Assembly: GCF_001279695.1 (NCBI RefSeq)
Contig: NZ_LGDD01000036.1
Location: forward strand, 1-64,000
Origin: Streptomyces sp. WM6378
Lineage (GTDB): Bacteria > Actinomycetota > Actinomycetes > Streptomycetales > Streptomycetaceae
Length of the DNA: 64,000 nt
Direction of reading: 5' to 3'
The position numbers were made by a program, and so were the translations under genes. Shown here piece by piece: positions 8,515 to 18,845 of the stretch (positions within the stretch are counted from its first letter, which is position 1; every line of letters starts with the position of its first letter). The notes beneath the pieces are model-generated. The model was not told the DNA's origin and did not search any database. It was given only the letters and a program-made list of their open reading frames with translations.

Positions 8515-10869
8515 ATGAACGGCGATGACCTGGTGCGCTCGGTGAAGGCGGTCGGCTCGGTGCGGGGGCTGCGGGCGATGCGCTCGGCCCTGCGGCGGCG
8601 CCGGGCGGACGCGCGGGACCTGCCCGCGCGCAGACCGGAGCGGGCCCGGGTGCCGGGGGCGGTGACCGAGGCCGAGCCGCGCGCCGGCGGCGGTGTGGTG
8701 CGGTTCGCCCGCTCCGAGCTGGAGGTGCGGGTGGCGGTGGGCGGCGCGGTGTTCTGGGGCTGGGACGGGGCTGGTCCGGAGCCGTCGTACGCCCTGAGCG
8801 GCCGGGCGCCCGAGCCGGATCCGCGGGCGGTCCTCGAACCGGACAAGGACGGCGGCTGGCGGGTCGTGTCCGAGCGGCTGACCGTGGTCGTCTCCCGGCA
8901 CGGCGCGGTGGAGGTGAGCACACCGGGCGGAGTGGTGCTGCGGCGCGAGCTGCCGCCGCGCTGGTGGGAGCCGGTCGGCGGCGGTCCTGCCCGCTGGCTG
9001 CAGCGGTCCGAAGTGGCCGCCGACGCCCGGTTCTTCGGCCTGGGAGGGCGGGCGCACGGGCCCCGGCTGCGAGACGGTGCGTACCGGCTGTGGAACACCG
9101 ATCCCGGGGGCGGGTTCGGTCCGGGTGACGATCCGCTGTACATCACGATGCCCGTGCAGCTGGTCGTGGCGGACGCGGGGACCCACCTCGCGTTCTACGA
9201 CAGCACGTGGGACGGGCGGGTGGTGCTGCGCGAGGGCGAGGAGGGCGCGGGGTCCGGGCACGACCGGCCCGGCGGCAGCGAGCTGCGCATGGAGGGCGGA
9301 CCGCTGCGCTGCTGGGTGGTGGCGGGCACACCGGCCCGGGTGCTCCAGGGCTGGACGGCACTCACCGGCGCGCCCGCGCTGCCTCCGTCGTGGGCGCTCG
9401 GCCCCCAGCACGCGCGCTGGGGGTTCGGCAGCGAGCGCGAGGTGCGGCGGATCGTCGGCGGGTACACCGAGCGCGGCCTGCCGCTGTCCGCGCTGCACCT
9501 GGACATCGACCACTACGACGCCCACCAGGTCTTCACGGTCGACCGGGAGGCCTTTCCCGATGTACCGCGTCTCGCGAAGGACCTGGCGGAGGAGGGCGTA
9601 CGGCTGGTGTCGATCGTCGATCCGGCGGTCAGGGCGGAGCGCGGGAATCCGGTGTACGAGAGCGGCGTCGCCGCCGGGGCCTTCGTGAAGGACGCCCACG
9701 GACAGGAGGTGCACGGCGAGGTGTGGCCCGGGGAGTGCGCCTATCCGGACTTCACCGACCCCAGGGCGCGTACCTGGTGGGGCGGGCTCTACCAGGAGCG
9801 GCTGGACCAGGGCTTCGCCGGGGTGTGGCACGACATGAACGAACCGGTGGCCTTCGCGCCGTTCGGGGATCCGACGCTGCCCAGGTCCGCGCGGCACGAC
9901 CTGGACGGCCGGGGCGGCGATCACCGCGAGGCCCACAATGTGTACGGCCTCACCATGGCCCGCGCCGGGTACGAGGGGCTGCGCCGGCTGCGCCCCGCCG
10001 AGCGGCCGTTCCTCTTCTCCCGCTCCGGCTGGGCCGGGATGCAGCGCTACGGCGGCACCTGGTCCGGCGATGTGGCGACCGGCTGGCCCGGGCTGCGTGC
10101 CTCGCTGTCCCTGGTGCTGGGCCTCGGCCTGTGCGGCGTGCCGTACTCGGGCCCCGACGTGGGCGGCTTCACGGGCAGCCCGTCTCCCGAGCTGTATCTG
10201 CGCTGGTTCCAGCTGGGCGCCTGGCTGCCCCTGTTCCGTACGCACGCCGCGAAGTGGGCGGGGCGGCGGGAGCCCTGGGAGTTCGGCCCGAAGGTCCTTG
10301 AGGGCGCGCGGGCCGCGCTGGCCGAACGGCAGCGGCTGCACCCGTACTTCGTGACGCTGGCCCAGCTGGCCCGGCTCACCGGGGCTCCCTATGTGCGCCC
10401 GGTGTGGTGGAGCGCGCCGGCAGACCGGGCGCTGCGCGACTGCGAGGACTCCTTCCTGCTCGGCGACGCGCTGCTGGTGGCCCCGGTCCTGGAGCGCGGC
10501 GCCGACCGGCGGGCGGTGCGGCTGCCGCGCGGGCGCTGGTACGACACCACGACCGGCGAGGCCCACGACGGCCCGGGCACGGTGCTCCTCAACGCCCCCC
10601 TGTCCCGGATCCCGGTCCTCGCCCGGGCCGGTTCGGTGATCCCGGTACGGGGCGACGGGGGCGGCCTGGAGCTTGAGGTGTGGGCGCCGGCCGCCGGACG
10701 TACCGGGGGCGGGGTCGTGGTGCGGGACGCGGGCGACGGCTGGGAGCCGGCGAGGGTCGAGCGGTTCTCGACGCGGGTGGCCAACGGCCGGGTGGTGGTG
10801 GAGCGGGTGGACGGCGGGGCGGGCGGCGACGTCGGGTACCCGGTGCGGGTGAGGGGGGCGATGCGCTGA
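8515..10869 (+). CDS. Glycoside hydrolase family 31 (alpha-glucosidase/alpha-xylosidase type)
   Basis: 784 residues, cytoplasmic (no signal peptide), retaining exo-alpha-glycosidase. The catalytic nucleophile motif GVWHDMNEP sits at about residue 438, and the acid/base aspartate in GTWSGDVATGW at about residue 517. The substrate-binding aspartate region HLDIDHYDAHQVFTVD is present, as is the C-terminal beta domain (LPRGRWYDTTTGE). ATG 8515 has an AGGGTGAG ribosome site; GTG 8506 is a less likely start. It probably trims alpha-linked oligosaccharides taken up by the cell. The exact substrate cannot be told from sequence alone. Confidence 0.92.
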   Translation: MNGDDLVRSVKAVGSVRGLRAMRSALRRRRADARDLPARRPERARVPGAVTEAEPRAGGGVVRFARSELEVRVAVGGAVFWGWDGAGPEPSYALSGRAPEPDPRAVLEPDKDGGWRVVSERLTVVVSRHGAVEVSTPGGVVLRRELPPRWWEPVGGGPARWLQRSEVAADARFFGLGGRAHGPRLRDGAYRLWNTDPGGGFGPGDDPLYITMPVQLVVADAGTHLAFYDSTWDGRVVLREGEEGAGSGHDRPGGSELRMEGGPLRCWVVAGTPARVLQGWTALTGAPALPPSWALGPQHARWGFGSEREVRRIVGGYTERGLPLSALHLDIDHYDAHQVFTVDREAFPDVPRLAKDLAEEGVRLVSIVDPAVRAERGNPVYESGVAAGAFVKDAHGQEVHGEVWPGECAYPDFTDPRARTWWGGLYQERLDQGFAGVWHDMNEPVAFAPFGDPTLPRSARHDLDGRGGDHREAHNVYGLTMARAGYEGLRRLRPAERPFLFSRSGWAGMQRYGGTWSGDVATGWPGLRASLSLVLGLGLCGVPYSGPDVGGFTGSPSPELYLRWFQLGAWLPLFRTHAAKWAGRREPWEFGPKVLEGARAALAERQRLHPYFVTLAQLARLTGAPYVRPVWWSAPADRALRDCEDSFLLGDALLVAPVLERGADRRAVRLPRGRWYDTTTGEAHDGPGTVLLNAPLSRIPVLARAGSVIPVRGDGGGLELEVWAPAAGRTGGGVVVRDAGDGWEPARVERFSTRVANGRVVVERVDGGAGGDVGYPVRVRGAMR

Positions 10870-10901
10870 GCCGACCGTCCACCGGTGATGCTGACGCCTC
10901 G

Positions 10902-11447
10902 TCAGGAACGAGGTGGCCGCCCTTGGCCGTACTCCCCCGCGAACCACTTCCGTACCGCCTCGGTATGCAGCGGAAACGTCAACTCGGCCGGTTCGCGCAG
11001 CAGTTCCCAGCCCTCCGTCTCGTCGGTGGGCCGCGCGGGCGGCAGAGCGCCGGCCGGGCGGGCGGGCAGCAGGCCGAACAGCAGCAGGTGCTCGGAGGAG
11101 CTCAGGGCGTCGGCGAGGCGGACCTCCGCGACCGGGGCCTCGATGCCGGTCTCCTCGTGGAGCTCGCGCACGACCGCGTCCTGCCAGGTCTCGCCGAGGT
11201 CGATGAAGCCGCCGGGCAGGGCCAGGCCGCCCAGCTGCGGCTCGATGGTGCGGGTGATCACGACGAGCCCGGTGCCGCGCGCGTCGACAACCGGCAGCAG
11301 CGCGATCGCGACGGGGAGCGGATTGCGGTACGCGACCGTGCCGCAGGCCGTGCAGGCGCGGGGCCAGTCGCCGTCCGGGGCGGCGTACGGTGCTCCGCAC
11401 GAAGCGCAGTGGGAGTCGTCGATGGGCTGCTTCAGGGGCACGGTCAC
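10902..11447 (-). CDS. Nudix hydrolase with N-terminal zinc ribbon
   Basis: 181 residues with a GTG start. The N-terminus has CASCGAP and CTACGTV, a four-cysteine zinc ribbon as in NudC-like and related Nudix proteins. The Nudix box GGFIDLGETWQDAVVRELHE plus ETG follows GLALPG at about residues 77-100, with the catalytic REXXEE glutamates intact. It is expected to hydrolyse a nucleoside diphosphate linked to another group; the substrate is unknown. It reads convergent to the GH31 gene. Confidence 0.9.
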   Translation of the reverse strand: MTVPLKQPIDDSHCASCGAPYAAPDGDWPRACTACGTVAYRNPLPVAIALLPVVDARGTGLVVITRTIEPQLGGLALPGGFIDLGETWQDAVVRELHEETGIEAPVAEVRLADALSSSEHLLLFGLLPARPAGALPPARPTDETEGWELLREPAELTFPLHTEAVRKWFAGEYGQGRPPRS

Positions 11448-11539
11448 GCGCGGACTCTAGTCGACACCCGTTTCTCAACCGAAAGCCCGAGCCAACTGCC
11501 CTTTCCCACCCACCAGTTGACCTGATAGAGGGTGTGCAC

Positions 11540-12391
11540 ATGACACGACGTACCGAACGGCAGGACCTCACCTCCCGGCGAACACCGTCGCGGGCGTTGC
11601 GGACTTGGCGCGGGCTCCTCGCCGGTGCTGCCGCGCTGCTCACCGTCACCGCCCTCTCCCCCGCCGCACAGGCTGCGCCGGAACCCAAGGCACCCGAGGC
11701 GTTCGTGGCGCTGAGTTCCGTCGACCCCTCGATCATTCAGGAGATGCGCTACATCACCCCCCACGACTTCGTGGGCGAGCCCATCGACGGCTACCGACAG
11801 CCCCTGTGCATCCTGACCCGGCCGGCCGCCGAGGCGCTGCACCGGGCGCAGCTGAAGCTGCTGCGGCACGGCTACTCCCTGAAGGTGTACGACTGTTACC
11901 GGCCGCAGCGGGCCGTCGACCACTTCGTGCGCTGGGCGAAGGACCTGGACGACGAGCGGATGAAGGCGGAGTTCTATCCACGTGTCGACAAGTCGAGGCT
12001 GTTCGCGGACGGGTACATCGCCGAGAAGTCCGGGCACAGCCGGGGCAGCACGATGGATCTCACCATCGTGAAGCTGCCCGCCCTGCCCACCCGGCCGTAC
12101 CACCCGGGGCAGCCGCTCGTGCCCTGTTACGCGCCGAAGGGCGAGCGGTTCCCCGACAACTCCGTCGACATGGGCACCGGTTTCGACTGCTTCGACACCC
12201 TGGCGCACACCGACGACCCGCGCATCCAGGGCGCACAGCGGGCGAATCGGCAGTTCCTGAAGAGCACCCTTGAGGCGCAGGGTTTCGTCAATCTGCCCGA
12301 GGAGTGGTGGCACTTCACCTACCAGCCCGAGACCTTCCCGGACACCTACTTCGACTTCCCCGTGGCATGGCGGTCCGTGGCCGGGCACTAA
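11540..12391 (+). CDS. Secreted D-alanyl-D-alanine dipeptidase (VanX family, peptidase M15D)
   Basis: 283 residues. An N-terminal Sec-type signal (basic MTRRTERQDLTSRRTPSR, hydrophobic LLAGAAALLTVTALSPAAQA, AXA cleavage near residue 49) exports it to the wall or medium. The zinc site is complete: SGHSRGSTMD supplies His166 and Asp173, EWWHF supplies Glu255 and His258. VanX enzymes hydrolyse D-Ala-D-Ala. This one has a signal peptide, unlike resistance VanX, and no vanH/vanA or VanRS genes lie nearby, so a role in peptidoglycan turnover or nutrient release is more likely than glycopeptide resistance. Confidence 0.92.
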   Translation: MTRRTERQDLTSRRTPSRALRTWRGLLAGAAALLTVTALSPAAQAAPEPKAPEAFVALSSVDPSIIQEMRYITPHDFVGEPIDGYRQPLCILTRPAAEALHRAQLKLLRHGYSLKVYDCYRPQRAVDHFVRWAKDLDDERMKAEFYPRVDKSRLFADGYIAEKSGHSRGSTMDLTIVKLPALPTRPYHPGQPLVPCYAPKGERFPDNSVDMGTGFDCFDTLAHTDDPRIQGAQRANRQFLKSTLEAQGFVNLPEEWWHFTYQPETFPDTYFDFPVAWRSVAGH

Positions 12392-12462
12392 ATTCCGGTT
12401 CGGCCAGTCTCGCCGTCACTGCCAGTGCGAGTGCCTGTGACGCCTGGTTCCGTTTGAAGGTT

Positions 12463-12507
12463 GAGCGGGCGTCCGGGGCCACCCCCGTGGGTCCCGGGCG
12501 CCCGCTC
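12463..12507. terminator. Hairpin terminator after the dipeptidase gene
   Basis: GAGCGGGCG (12463-12471) pairs with CGCCCGCTC (12499-12507). The interior has further GC pairing (CCGGG/CCCGG), and TGTCTT follows. It lies between the dipeptidase gene and the DUF962 gene. Confidence 0.7.
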
Positions 12508-12568
12508 TGTCTTCTCGGACGCGCAGCAGCCGTATCCGGTTCTCCGAAGAGCGATTAGGTTCTGCCGC

Positions 12569-12922
12569 ATGACGCACACGAAGCCGACGTTCGATTCGTA
12601 CGAGGAGTTCTGGCCCTACTACGTGGCGATGCACTCCAGGGCGGCCACCCGCTGGGTCCATCTGGCGGGCACCCTCACCGGGCTCGCGCTCAGCGCCTAC
12701 GGGCTCGCGCGCGGGCGCAAGCGGTACGCGCTCGCGCTGCCGCTCATCGGGTACGGGACCGCCTGGCCCGCGCACTGGTTCATCGAGAAGAACAACCCGG
12801 CCAGCTTCGGGCATCCCGGCTGGTCGCTGCGCGGGGACCGGCAGATGATCTCGATGATGCTGGCCGGGCGCGACCGCGAGCTCGGGGAGATCGCCGCCAA
12901 GTGGCTGGCCGGGAACCGCTGA
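12569..12922 (+). CDS. DUF962 / Mpo1-like membrane protein
   Basis: 117 residues, the full domain length. It begins MTHTKPTFDSYEEFWPYYVAMHS and contains the family's conserved histidines (MHS, RWVHLAG, PAHWFIEKNNPA). Two hydrophobic spans cover roughly residues 36-68. Yeast Mpo1 is an iron-dependent dioxygenase acting on 2-hydroxy fatty acids; whether the bacterial proteins do the same is inference. It stands alone between a terminator and the palindrome before the DUF35 gene. Confidence 0.85.
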   Translation: MTHTKPTFDSYEEFWPYYVAMHSRAATRWVHLAGTLTGLALSAYGLARGRKRYALALPLIGYGTAWPAHWFIEKNNPASFGHPGWSLRGDRQMISMMLAGRDRELGEIAAKWLAGNR

Positions 12923-12972
12923 TCCAGGACCCGGCCCCGACCGCCCCTCCCCAACTCCGGTTGCCCATGGCA

Positions 12973-12997
12973 CACTTCTGACGTTCCGTCAGAAGTG
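12973..12997. promoter_or_regulatory. Perfect 11-bp inverted repeat, probable repressor operator
   Basis: CACTTCTGACG, TTC spacer, then CGTCAGAAGTG. It ends 16 bases before the TTG start of the DUF35 gene, just upstream of the GGAGGGG ribosome site. The core TGACGNNNCGTCA looks like sites bound by TetR-family repressors of acyl-CoA or steroid metabolism in actinobacteria. That regulator type is inference; no regulator gene is adjacent. Confidence 0.75.
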
Positions 12998-13013
12998 AGT
13001 ACCTGGAGGGGAC

Positions 13014-13469
13014 TTGACAGACGCACGCACACGCACGCCTGTGGTCGCGGGCTGGTTCACGGACGCCGCGGGGCAGGACTTCCGGCTGCTCGGCACCCGG
13101 TGCGCCGCCTGCTCCTCCGTCTTCTTTCCGCGTGAGGACTCCTTCTGCCGCAACCCGGGCTGCGCGGGCGGCGAGCTGGAGGAGGTGCCACTCTCCCAGC
13201 GAGGCCGTGTGTGGTCGTACACCGACGGCCGCTACCGGCCGCCCGCACCTTATGTGTCCGACCCACATGTGGAGTGGGAGCCCTATGTCCTGATCGCCGT
13301 CGAGCTGGCGGCCGAGCGGATGATCGTGCTCGGCCAGGCCGCGCCAGGGGTGAGCACCGCCGATCTGGCGGTCGGGATGGAGGTCGAGGTGGTGCCCGGC
13401 GTCCTCAACGAGGACGCGGAGACCACCTGGACGACCTGGCACTGGCGGCCCGTGGAGGTGGCGGCATGA
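13014..13469 (+). CDS. DUF35 OB-fold/zinc-ribbon acyl-CoA-associated protein
   Basis: 151 residues, TTG start with a GGAGGGG ribosome site three bases upstream. The N-terminal rubredoxin-like zinc ribbon has CAAC and CRNPGC pairs (residues about 28-50). An OB-fold (GRVWSYTDGRYRPP, VEVVPGVLNEDAETTWTTWHW) follows. DUF35 proteins are obligate partners of thiolase-like enzymes (archaeal HMG-CoA synthase/thiolase, actinobacterial steroid aldolase/thiolase), where they organise the CoA site. The ATGA overlap with the downstream thiolase fits a co-translated complex. Confidence 0.9.
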   Translation: MTDARTRTPVVAGWFTDAAGQDFRLLGTRCAACSSVFFPREDSFCRNPGCAGGELEEVPLSQRGRVWSYTDGRYRPPAPYVSDPHVEWEPYVLIAVELAAERMIVLGQAAPGVSTADLAVGMEVEVVPGVLNEDAETTWTTWHWRPVEVAA

Positions 13470-14656
13470 GCGGCGACATCGCGGTCCTGGGTGCGGGAAT
13501 GCACCCGTGGGGCAAGTGGGGACGGAGTTTCATCGAGTACGGGACGGTCGCGGCCCGGGCCGCGCTCACCGATGCCGGGATCGACTGGACGGACGTGCAC
13601 TCGGTGGTCGGCGCGGACACCGTGCGCGGCGGCTACCCCGGTTATGTGGCGGGGGCGACCTTCGCGCAGGCACTCGGCTGGCAGGGCGCGCGCGTGACCA
13701 GCGTGTACGCGGCCTGCGCCTCCGGTGCGCAGGCGATCAACACGGCGCGGGCGCAGATCCTGGCCGGGATGGCGGACGTGGTGCTGGTGGTGGGGGCCGA
13801 TGCCGCGCCGAAGGGGTTCTTCGCGCCGGCCGGGGGCGACCGCCACGACGACCCGGACTGGCTGCGGTTCCGGGTGCTCGGCGCGACCAACCCGGCCTAC
13901 TTCGGACTGTACGCCCGCCGCCGCATGGCGCTGCACGGCGACAGCGTCGACGACTTCGCGCAGGTCAAGGTGAAGAACGCGGCGGCCGGCGCGCTCAACC
14001 CGAACGCCCGCTACCGCAAGGCCGTCAGCGCCGAGGAGGTCGCCGCCTCGGCCGTCGTCGCGGACCCGCTGCGGCTGCTCGACATCTGCGCCACTTCGGA
14101 CGGCGCCGCGGCGCTCGTCCTGACCAGCATGGACTTCGCCCGCCGGCACGGCGCCGCCGACCCGGTCCGCATCCGAGCGGTCTCCACGGTCACCCCCACC
14201 TACCCCAAGGCGGTGCTCGACCTGCCCGACATCGCGACCGACTCGGCGGCCGCCGTCGAGCCCTCGCCGCACTCGTTCCGGGCGTCCATCGCGCGGGCCG
14301 CGTACGAAGAGGCGGGCATCGGGCCCGAGGAACTGTCGCTGGCCGAGGTGTACGACCTGTCCACCGCGCTTGAGCTGGAGTGGTACGAGGACCTCGGGCT
14401 GTGCGGCACGGGCGAGGGGGCCAAGCTCGTGCGGGACGGGACAACGGCGCTCGGGGGGCGGATCCCGGTCAATGCGAGTGGCGGATTGGCGTCGTTCGGG
14501 GAGGCCGTGCCCGCCCAGGCGATCGCCCAAGTATGCGAGCTCACCTGGCAGTTGAGGGGCACGGCCGGAGCTCGACAGGTCGCCGGAGCCCGGGTCGGAA
14601 TCACCACGAACCAGGGTCTTTTCGGACACGGCTCCTCGGTGGTGGCGGTGCGCTGA
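13466..14656 (+). CDS. Thiolase-family protein (SCP-x/lipid-transfer thiolase type)
   Basis: 396 residues, start overlapping the DUF35 stop (ATGA). The active-site cysteine region is SVYAACASGAQAINTARAQI, and the C-terminal part reads IPVNASGGLASFGEAVPAQA where classical thiolases have the GGG and CXG motifs. The C-terminal cysteine of degradative thiolases is not obvious (HGSSVVAV), as in SCP-x-like and DUF35-partnered members. Likely reaction: thiolytic or aldol-type cleavage or condensation of an acyl-CoA. The substrate is unknown; control by the palindrome at 12973 is inferred. Confidence 0.88.
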   Translation: MSGDIAVLGAGMHPWGKWGRSFIEYGTVAARAALTDAGIDWTDVHSVVGADTVRGGYPGYVAGATFAQALGWQGARVTSVYAACASGAQAINTARAQILAGMADVVLVVGADAAPKGFFAPAGGDRHDDPDWLRFRVLGATNPAYFGLYARRRMALHGDSVDDFAQVKVKNAAAGALNPNARYRKAVSAEEVAASAVVADPLRLLDICATSDGAAALVLTSMDFARRHGAADPVRIRAVSTVTPTYPKAVLDLPDIATDSAAAVEPSPHSFRASIARAAYEEAGIGPEELSLAEVYDLSTALELEWYEDLGLCGTGEGAKLVRDGTTALGGRIPVNASGGLASFGEAVPAQAIAQVCELTWQLRGTAGARQVAGARVGITTNQGLFGHGSSVVAVR

Positions 14657-15002
14657 ACCGACATGCCCGATCACCTGGGCACGTACCGGGCATCCGGAAC
14701 GTACCCGCCCGCATTCTTCGCACCGCACGCCAACAGGCCGTGCTGTCGGCGACCTTGACGGTCCATCACGGCCGGTGAAAACTTCCCGTTGTCTCTCGGC
14801 ATCGCCGTTTTCCGGCTCCCGGCCGCGCGGCAGGCGCACGGCTGTCCGGCGCCGCCGCCACGGGTGATTTCGCCACAGGGGCACGCTCGACGCGACGCCG
14901 GCCGGCGTCCGGGTTCGCCCCTCGGCCGGCCTTGCCGCCATGGGAAACGCGCACCCTGCACGGAGACCGGGGCACCCCCCGGGCGAGGGCCTAGGAGCCG
15001 CG
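14657..15002. other. 346-bp region upstream of glpF
   Basis: No gene is seen. It must contain the glpFK promoter. TTGACG at 14755-14760 is the best -35, but its -10 is poor. No glycerol-repressor gene (gylR type) is adjacent, and I see no confident operator. GAGCCG just before ATG 15003 is the probable ribosome site. Confidence 0.4.
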
Positions 15003-15728
15003 ATGAGCAACGGGGACATATTCGTCGGTGAAGTGCTCGGCACGTCGATCCTGATCCTGTTCGGGGCCGGGGTGTGCGCCGCCGTCACCCTCAAGCACTC
15101 CAAGGCCAGGGCGGCCGGCTGGGTCGTCATCGCCTTCGGCTGGGGCCTCGGCGTGCTCGCCGGGGCCTACACGGCCGCGCCGCTCTCGGGCGGCCAGCTG
15201 AACCCGGCCGTCACCATCGGCATCGCGATCGACACCGGCAGCTGGGGCCAGGTGTGGATCTATCTCTGTGGCCAGATGACGGGCGCGCTCCTCGGCGCCG
15301 TACTCGCCTATCTCGCCTACTTCGCGCAGTTCCAGGCCAACGCCGACCAGGACGACGCGCTGCCGACGCTCGGCATCTTCGCCACGATTCCCGAGATCAG
15401 GAACCCGGTCGCCAACCTGGTGACCGAGATCATCGCGACCATCGGGCTCGTCCTGCCGGTTCTTGCCTTCGGCAACACCAAGGGCCTCGGCGAATCCGGC
15501 GTCACGGTGCTCGTCGTGGCGCTGGTCGTGGTCGGCATCGGCCTTTCGCTCGGTGGCCCCACGGGGTACGCCATCAACCCGGCACGCGACCTCGGTCCGC
15601 GCATCGTCCACGCCCTGCTGCCGATCCCCAACAAGGGGACCTCCGACTGGAGTTACGCCTGGATCCCGGTCGTCGGGCCGCTGATCGGCGGGGCGCTGGG
15701 CGGCCTCATCCACCACGCAGCCTTCTGA
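15003..15728 (+). CDS. glpF: Glycerol uptake facilitator (aquaglyceroporin)
   Basis: 241 residues, six transmembrane helices plus two half-helices. The two channel motifs are NPAV (residues 67-70) and NPARD (about 190); the aspartate after the second NPA is typical of glycerol facilitators rather than strict water channels. It admits glycerol by diffusion, and GlpK, encoded 28 bases downstream, traps it as glycerol-3-phosphate. ATG 15003 was chosen because upstream in-frame codons lack hydrophobic character. Confidence 0.94.
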   Translation: MSNGDIFVGEVLGTSILILFGAGVCAAVTLKHSKARAAGWVVIAFGWGLGVLAGAYTAAPLSGGQLNPAVTIGIAIDTGSWGQVWIYLCGQMTGALLGAVLAYLAYFAQFQANADQDDALPTLGIFATIPEIRNPVANLVTEIIATIGLVLPVLAFGNTKGLGESGVTVLVVALVVVGIGLSLGGPTGYAINPARDLGPRIVHALLPIPNKGTSDWSYAWIPVVGPLIGGALGGLIHHAAF

Positions 15729-15756
15729 CCCGCAGCCTTCAGAACCAGGGGTAGCC

Positions 15757-17268
<1,512 letters not shown>

Positions 17269-17281
17269 GCCCCCCACGGAC

Positions 17282-17321
17282 GCGCGGCCCGTACCCCGGT
17301 CGGTGGGGGTACGGGCCGCGC
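17282..17321. terminator. Bidirectional terminator between glpK and cvnD
   Basis: A perfect 16-bp stem, GCGCGGCCCGTACCCC (17282-17297) with GGGGTACGGGCCGCGC (17306-17321), around an 8-base loop. It sits between convergent genes. Confidence 0.85.
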
Positions 17322-17343
17322 TGCGCTCCTTGGGCACGGGGCT

Positions 17344-17949
17344 TCACGTGGTGGCGGGCTGGCGCGACTTCGCGGACATCGCCATGGCGTGCTCGACCAC
17401 CCCGACGAGGATCTCCTTGACGGACTCGCGGACCCGAGCGTCGCACATCAGGAGCGGCACCTCGGGGTCGAGGTCGAGGGCCGCGCGTACGGTGTCGACG
17501 GGGTAACGGGCCGCGTCGTCGAAGCAGTTGACGGCGACGGTGAAGGGTATGCCGCGCCGTTCGAAGTAGTCGATGCCGGCGAAGCAGTCCTCCAGGCGGC
17601 GGGTGTCGGCGAGGACGACCGCGCCGAGCGCCCCCTGCGCCAGCTCGTCCCACAGGAACCAGAACCGGTCCTGGCCCGGGGTGCCGAAGAGGTAGAGCAC
17701 CAGGTCCTCGCGGAGCGTGATGCGCCCGAAGTCCATGGCGACCGTGGTGGTGCTCTTGCCCTCCACGCCCGCGAGGTCGTCGACCGGGCGGCCCGCCTCG
17801 CTGAGGCGTTCCTCGGTGCGCAGTGGCCGGATCTCGCTCACCGCGCCGACCAGGGTGGTCTTGCCGACGCCGAAGCCGCCGGCGACGAGGATCTTGAGCG
17901 TCACCGGATCGACGTGCCGCTTCCTGCGGCTAGAGCGCCCGAAGGCCAT
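17344..17949 (-). CDS. cvnD: Conservon small GTPase-like protein CvnD
   Basis: 201 residues. P-loop GGFGVGKTTLVGAVSEI near residue 18, a switch-like TTTVAMDFGRI, and GTPGQDRFWFLWDEL in the G3 position (DXXG replaced by GTPGQ, as usual for CvnD); AVNCFDDA takes the place of NKXD. It is the last gene of a conservon and overlaps cvnC by 20 bases. Conservons work as a membrane-linked complex thought to resemble eukaryotic G-protein signalling. Confidence 0.92.
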   Translation of the reverse strand: MAFGRSSRRKRHVDPVTLKILVAGGFGVGKTTLVGAVSEIRPLRTEERLSEAGRPVDDLAGVEGKSTTTVAMDFGRITLREDLVLYLFGTPGQDRFWFLWDELAQGALGAVVLADTRRLEDCFAGIDYFERRGIPFTVAVNCFDDAARYPVDTVRAALDLDPEVPLLMCDARVRESVKEILVGVVEHAMAMSAKSRQPATT

Positions 17950-18373
17950 TGATCACCTCGCGGAGAAGGGACTCGTCCGGCAGCTCGGCCGGCGGAACGG
18001 GTCGGGTTACGTGCACCAGGGCGTCGGCGACGAGATCGCCGACCAGGACCCGGACCACCCCGACGGGGAGGTCGAGCCCGGCCGCGAGCTCGGCGATCGA
18101 CTGCGGGGAGTCGCCACAGCGTTCGACGATCTCCACGTGTTCCGGGGAGAGCGTCTGGTCGCGGCCCGGGTCGTCGGCGGCGGGTTCCGGGACGACCACG
18201 GCGATCAGGTCGAGACGGTGCTGGCCGACGCTGGTGGTGCGGCCGCGCGTCATGGCGTACGGACGCACCACCGGCCCCGCGTCGTCGTCGAACCAGTGGT
18301 GCGGCCGCCCCGGGGCCGCTGCCCCCGACGGGTCGCGCAGCCGGTCCTGGGCCCGCTGGTCTGCGTCACTCAT
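17930..18373 (-). CDS. cvnC: Conservon DUF742 protein CvnC
   Basis: 147 residues. The C-terminal DUF742 domain contains RPYAMTRGRTTSVGQHRLDL and a winged-helix-like stretch EHVEIVERCGDSPQSIAELAAGLDLPVGVVRVLVGDLVADALVHV. It acts between the roadblock protein and the GTPase of the conservon. It overlaps cvnD by 20 bases and lies 28 bases after cvnB. Confidence 0.92.
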   Translation of the reverse strand: MSDADQRAQDRLRDPSGAAAPGRPHHWFDDDAGPVVRPYAMTRGRTTSVGQHRLDLIAVVVPEPAADDPGRDQTLSPEHVEIVERCGDSPQSIAELAAGLDLPVGVVRVLVGDLVADALVHVTRPVPPAELPDESLLREVINGLRAL

Positions 18374-18401
18374 CGCGTCCCCCGCTCATGACGTACCCCA
18401 C

Positions 18402-18845
18402 TCACCCTCCGGTGTGCAGGCCGGTCCGTGGTGCGGTGGTCAGATGGACGCCGACCCGCTTGACCATCAGTGTCATCTCGTACGCGACCTGTCCGACGTC
18501 GGAGTCGGCGTCGGACAGGACTGCCAGACAGCTGCCGTCGCCGGCGGCCGTCACGAAGAGGAAGGCGTCGTCGAGTTCGACGACGGTCTGGCGGACCTTG
18601 CCCGCCTCGAAGTGGCGGCCGACGCCCTTGGCCAGGCTGTGGAAGCCGGAGGCGACGGCGGCCAGGTGCTCGCCGTCCTCGCGGGTCAGGTCGCGGGAGG
18701 TTCCGGTGGCGAGGCCGTCGCTGGAGAGCACCAGTGCCTTGCGGATGGAGCCGACGCGGTCGACCAACTCGTCGAGAAGCCAGTTGAGTTCGCCGGAACC
18801 GCTCCCTGCGTTGCGTGCTGCGGCTGAGTCCTGTGGCGCGGTCAT
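18402..18845 (-). CDS. cvnB: Conservon roadblock/LC7 protein CvnB
   Basis: 147 residues with one roadblock/LC7 domain (LNWLLDELVDRVGSIRKALVLSSDG through LAVLSDADSDVGQVAYEMTLMVKRVG). Related to MglB, a GTPase-activating partner of MglA-type GTPases; by analogy it may act on CvnD. The start codon overlaps the cvnA stop (ATGA), indicating translational coupling. Confidence 0.93.
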   Translation of the reverse strand: MTAPQDSAAARNAGSGSGELNWLLDELVDRVGSIRKALVLSSDGLATGTSRDLTREDGEHLAAVASGFHSLAKGVGRHFEAGKVRQTVVELDDAFLFVTAAGDGSCLAVLSDADSDVGQVAYEMTLMVKRVGVHLTTAPRTGLHTGG

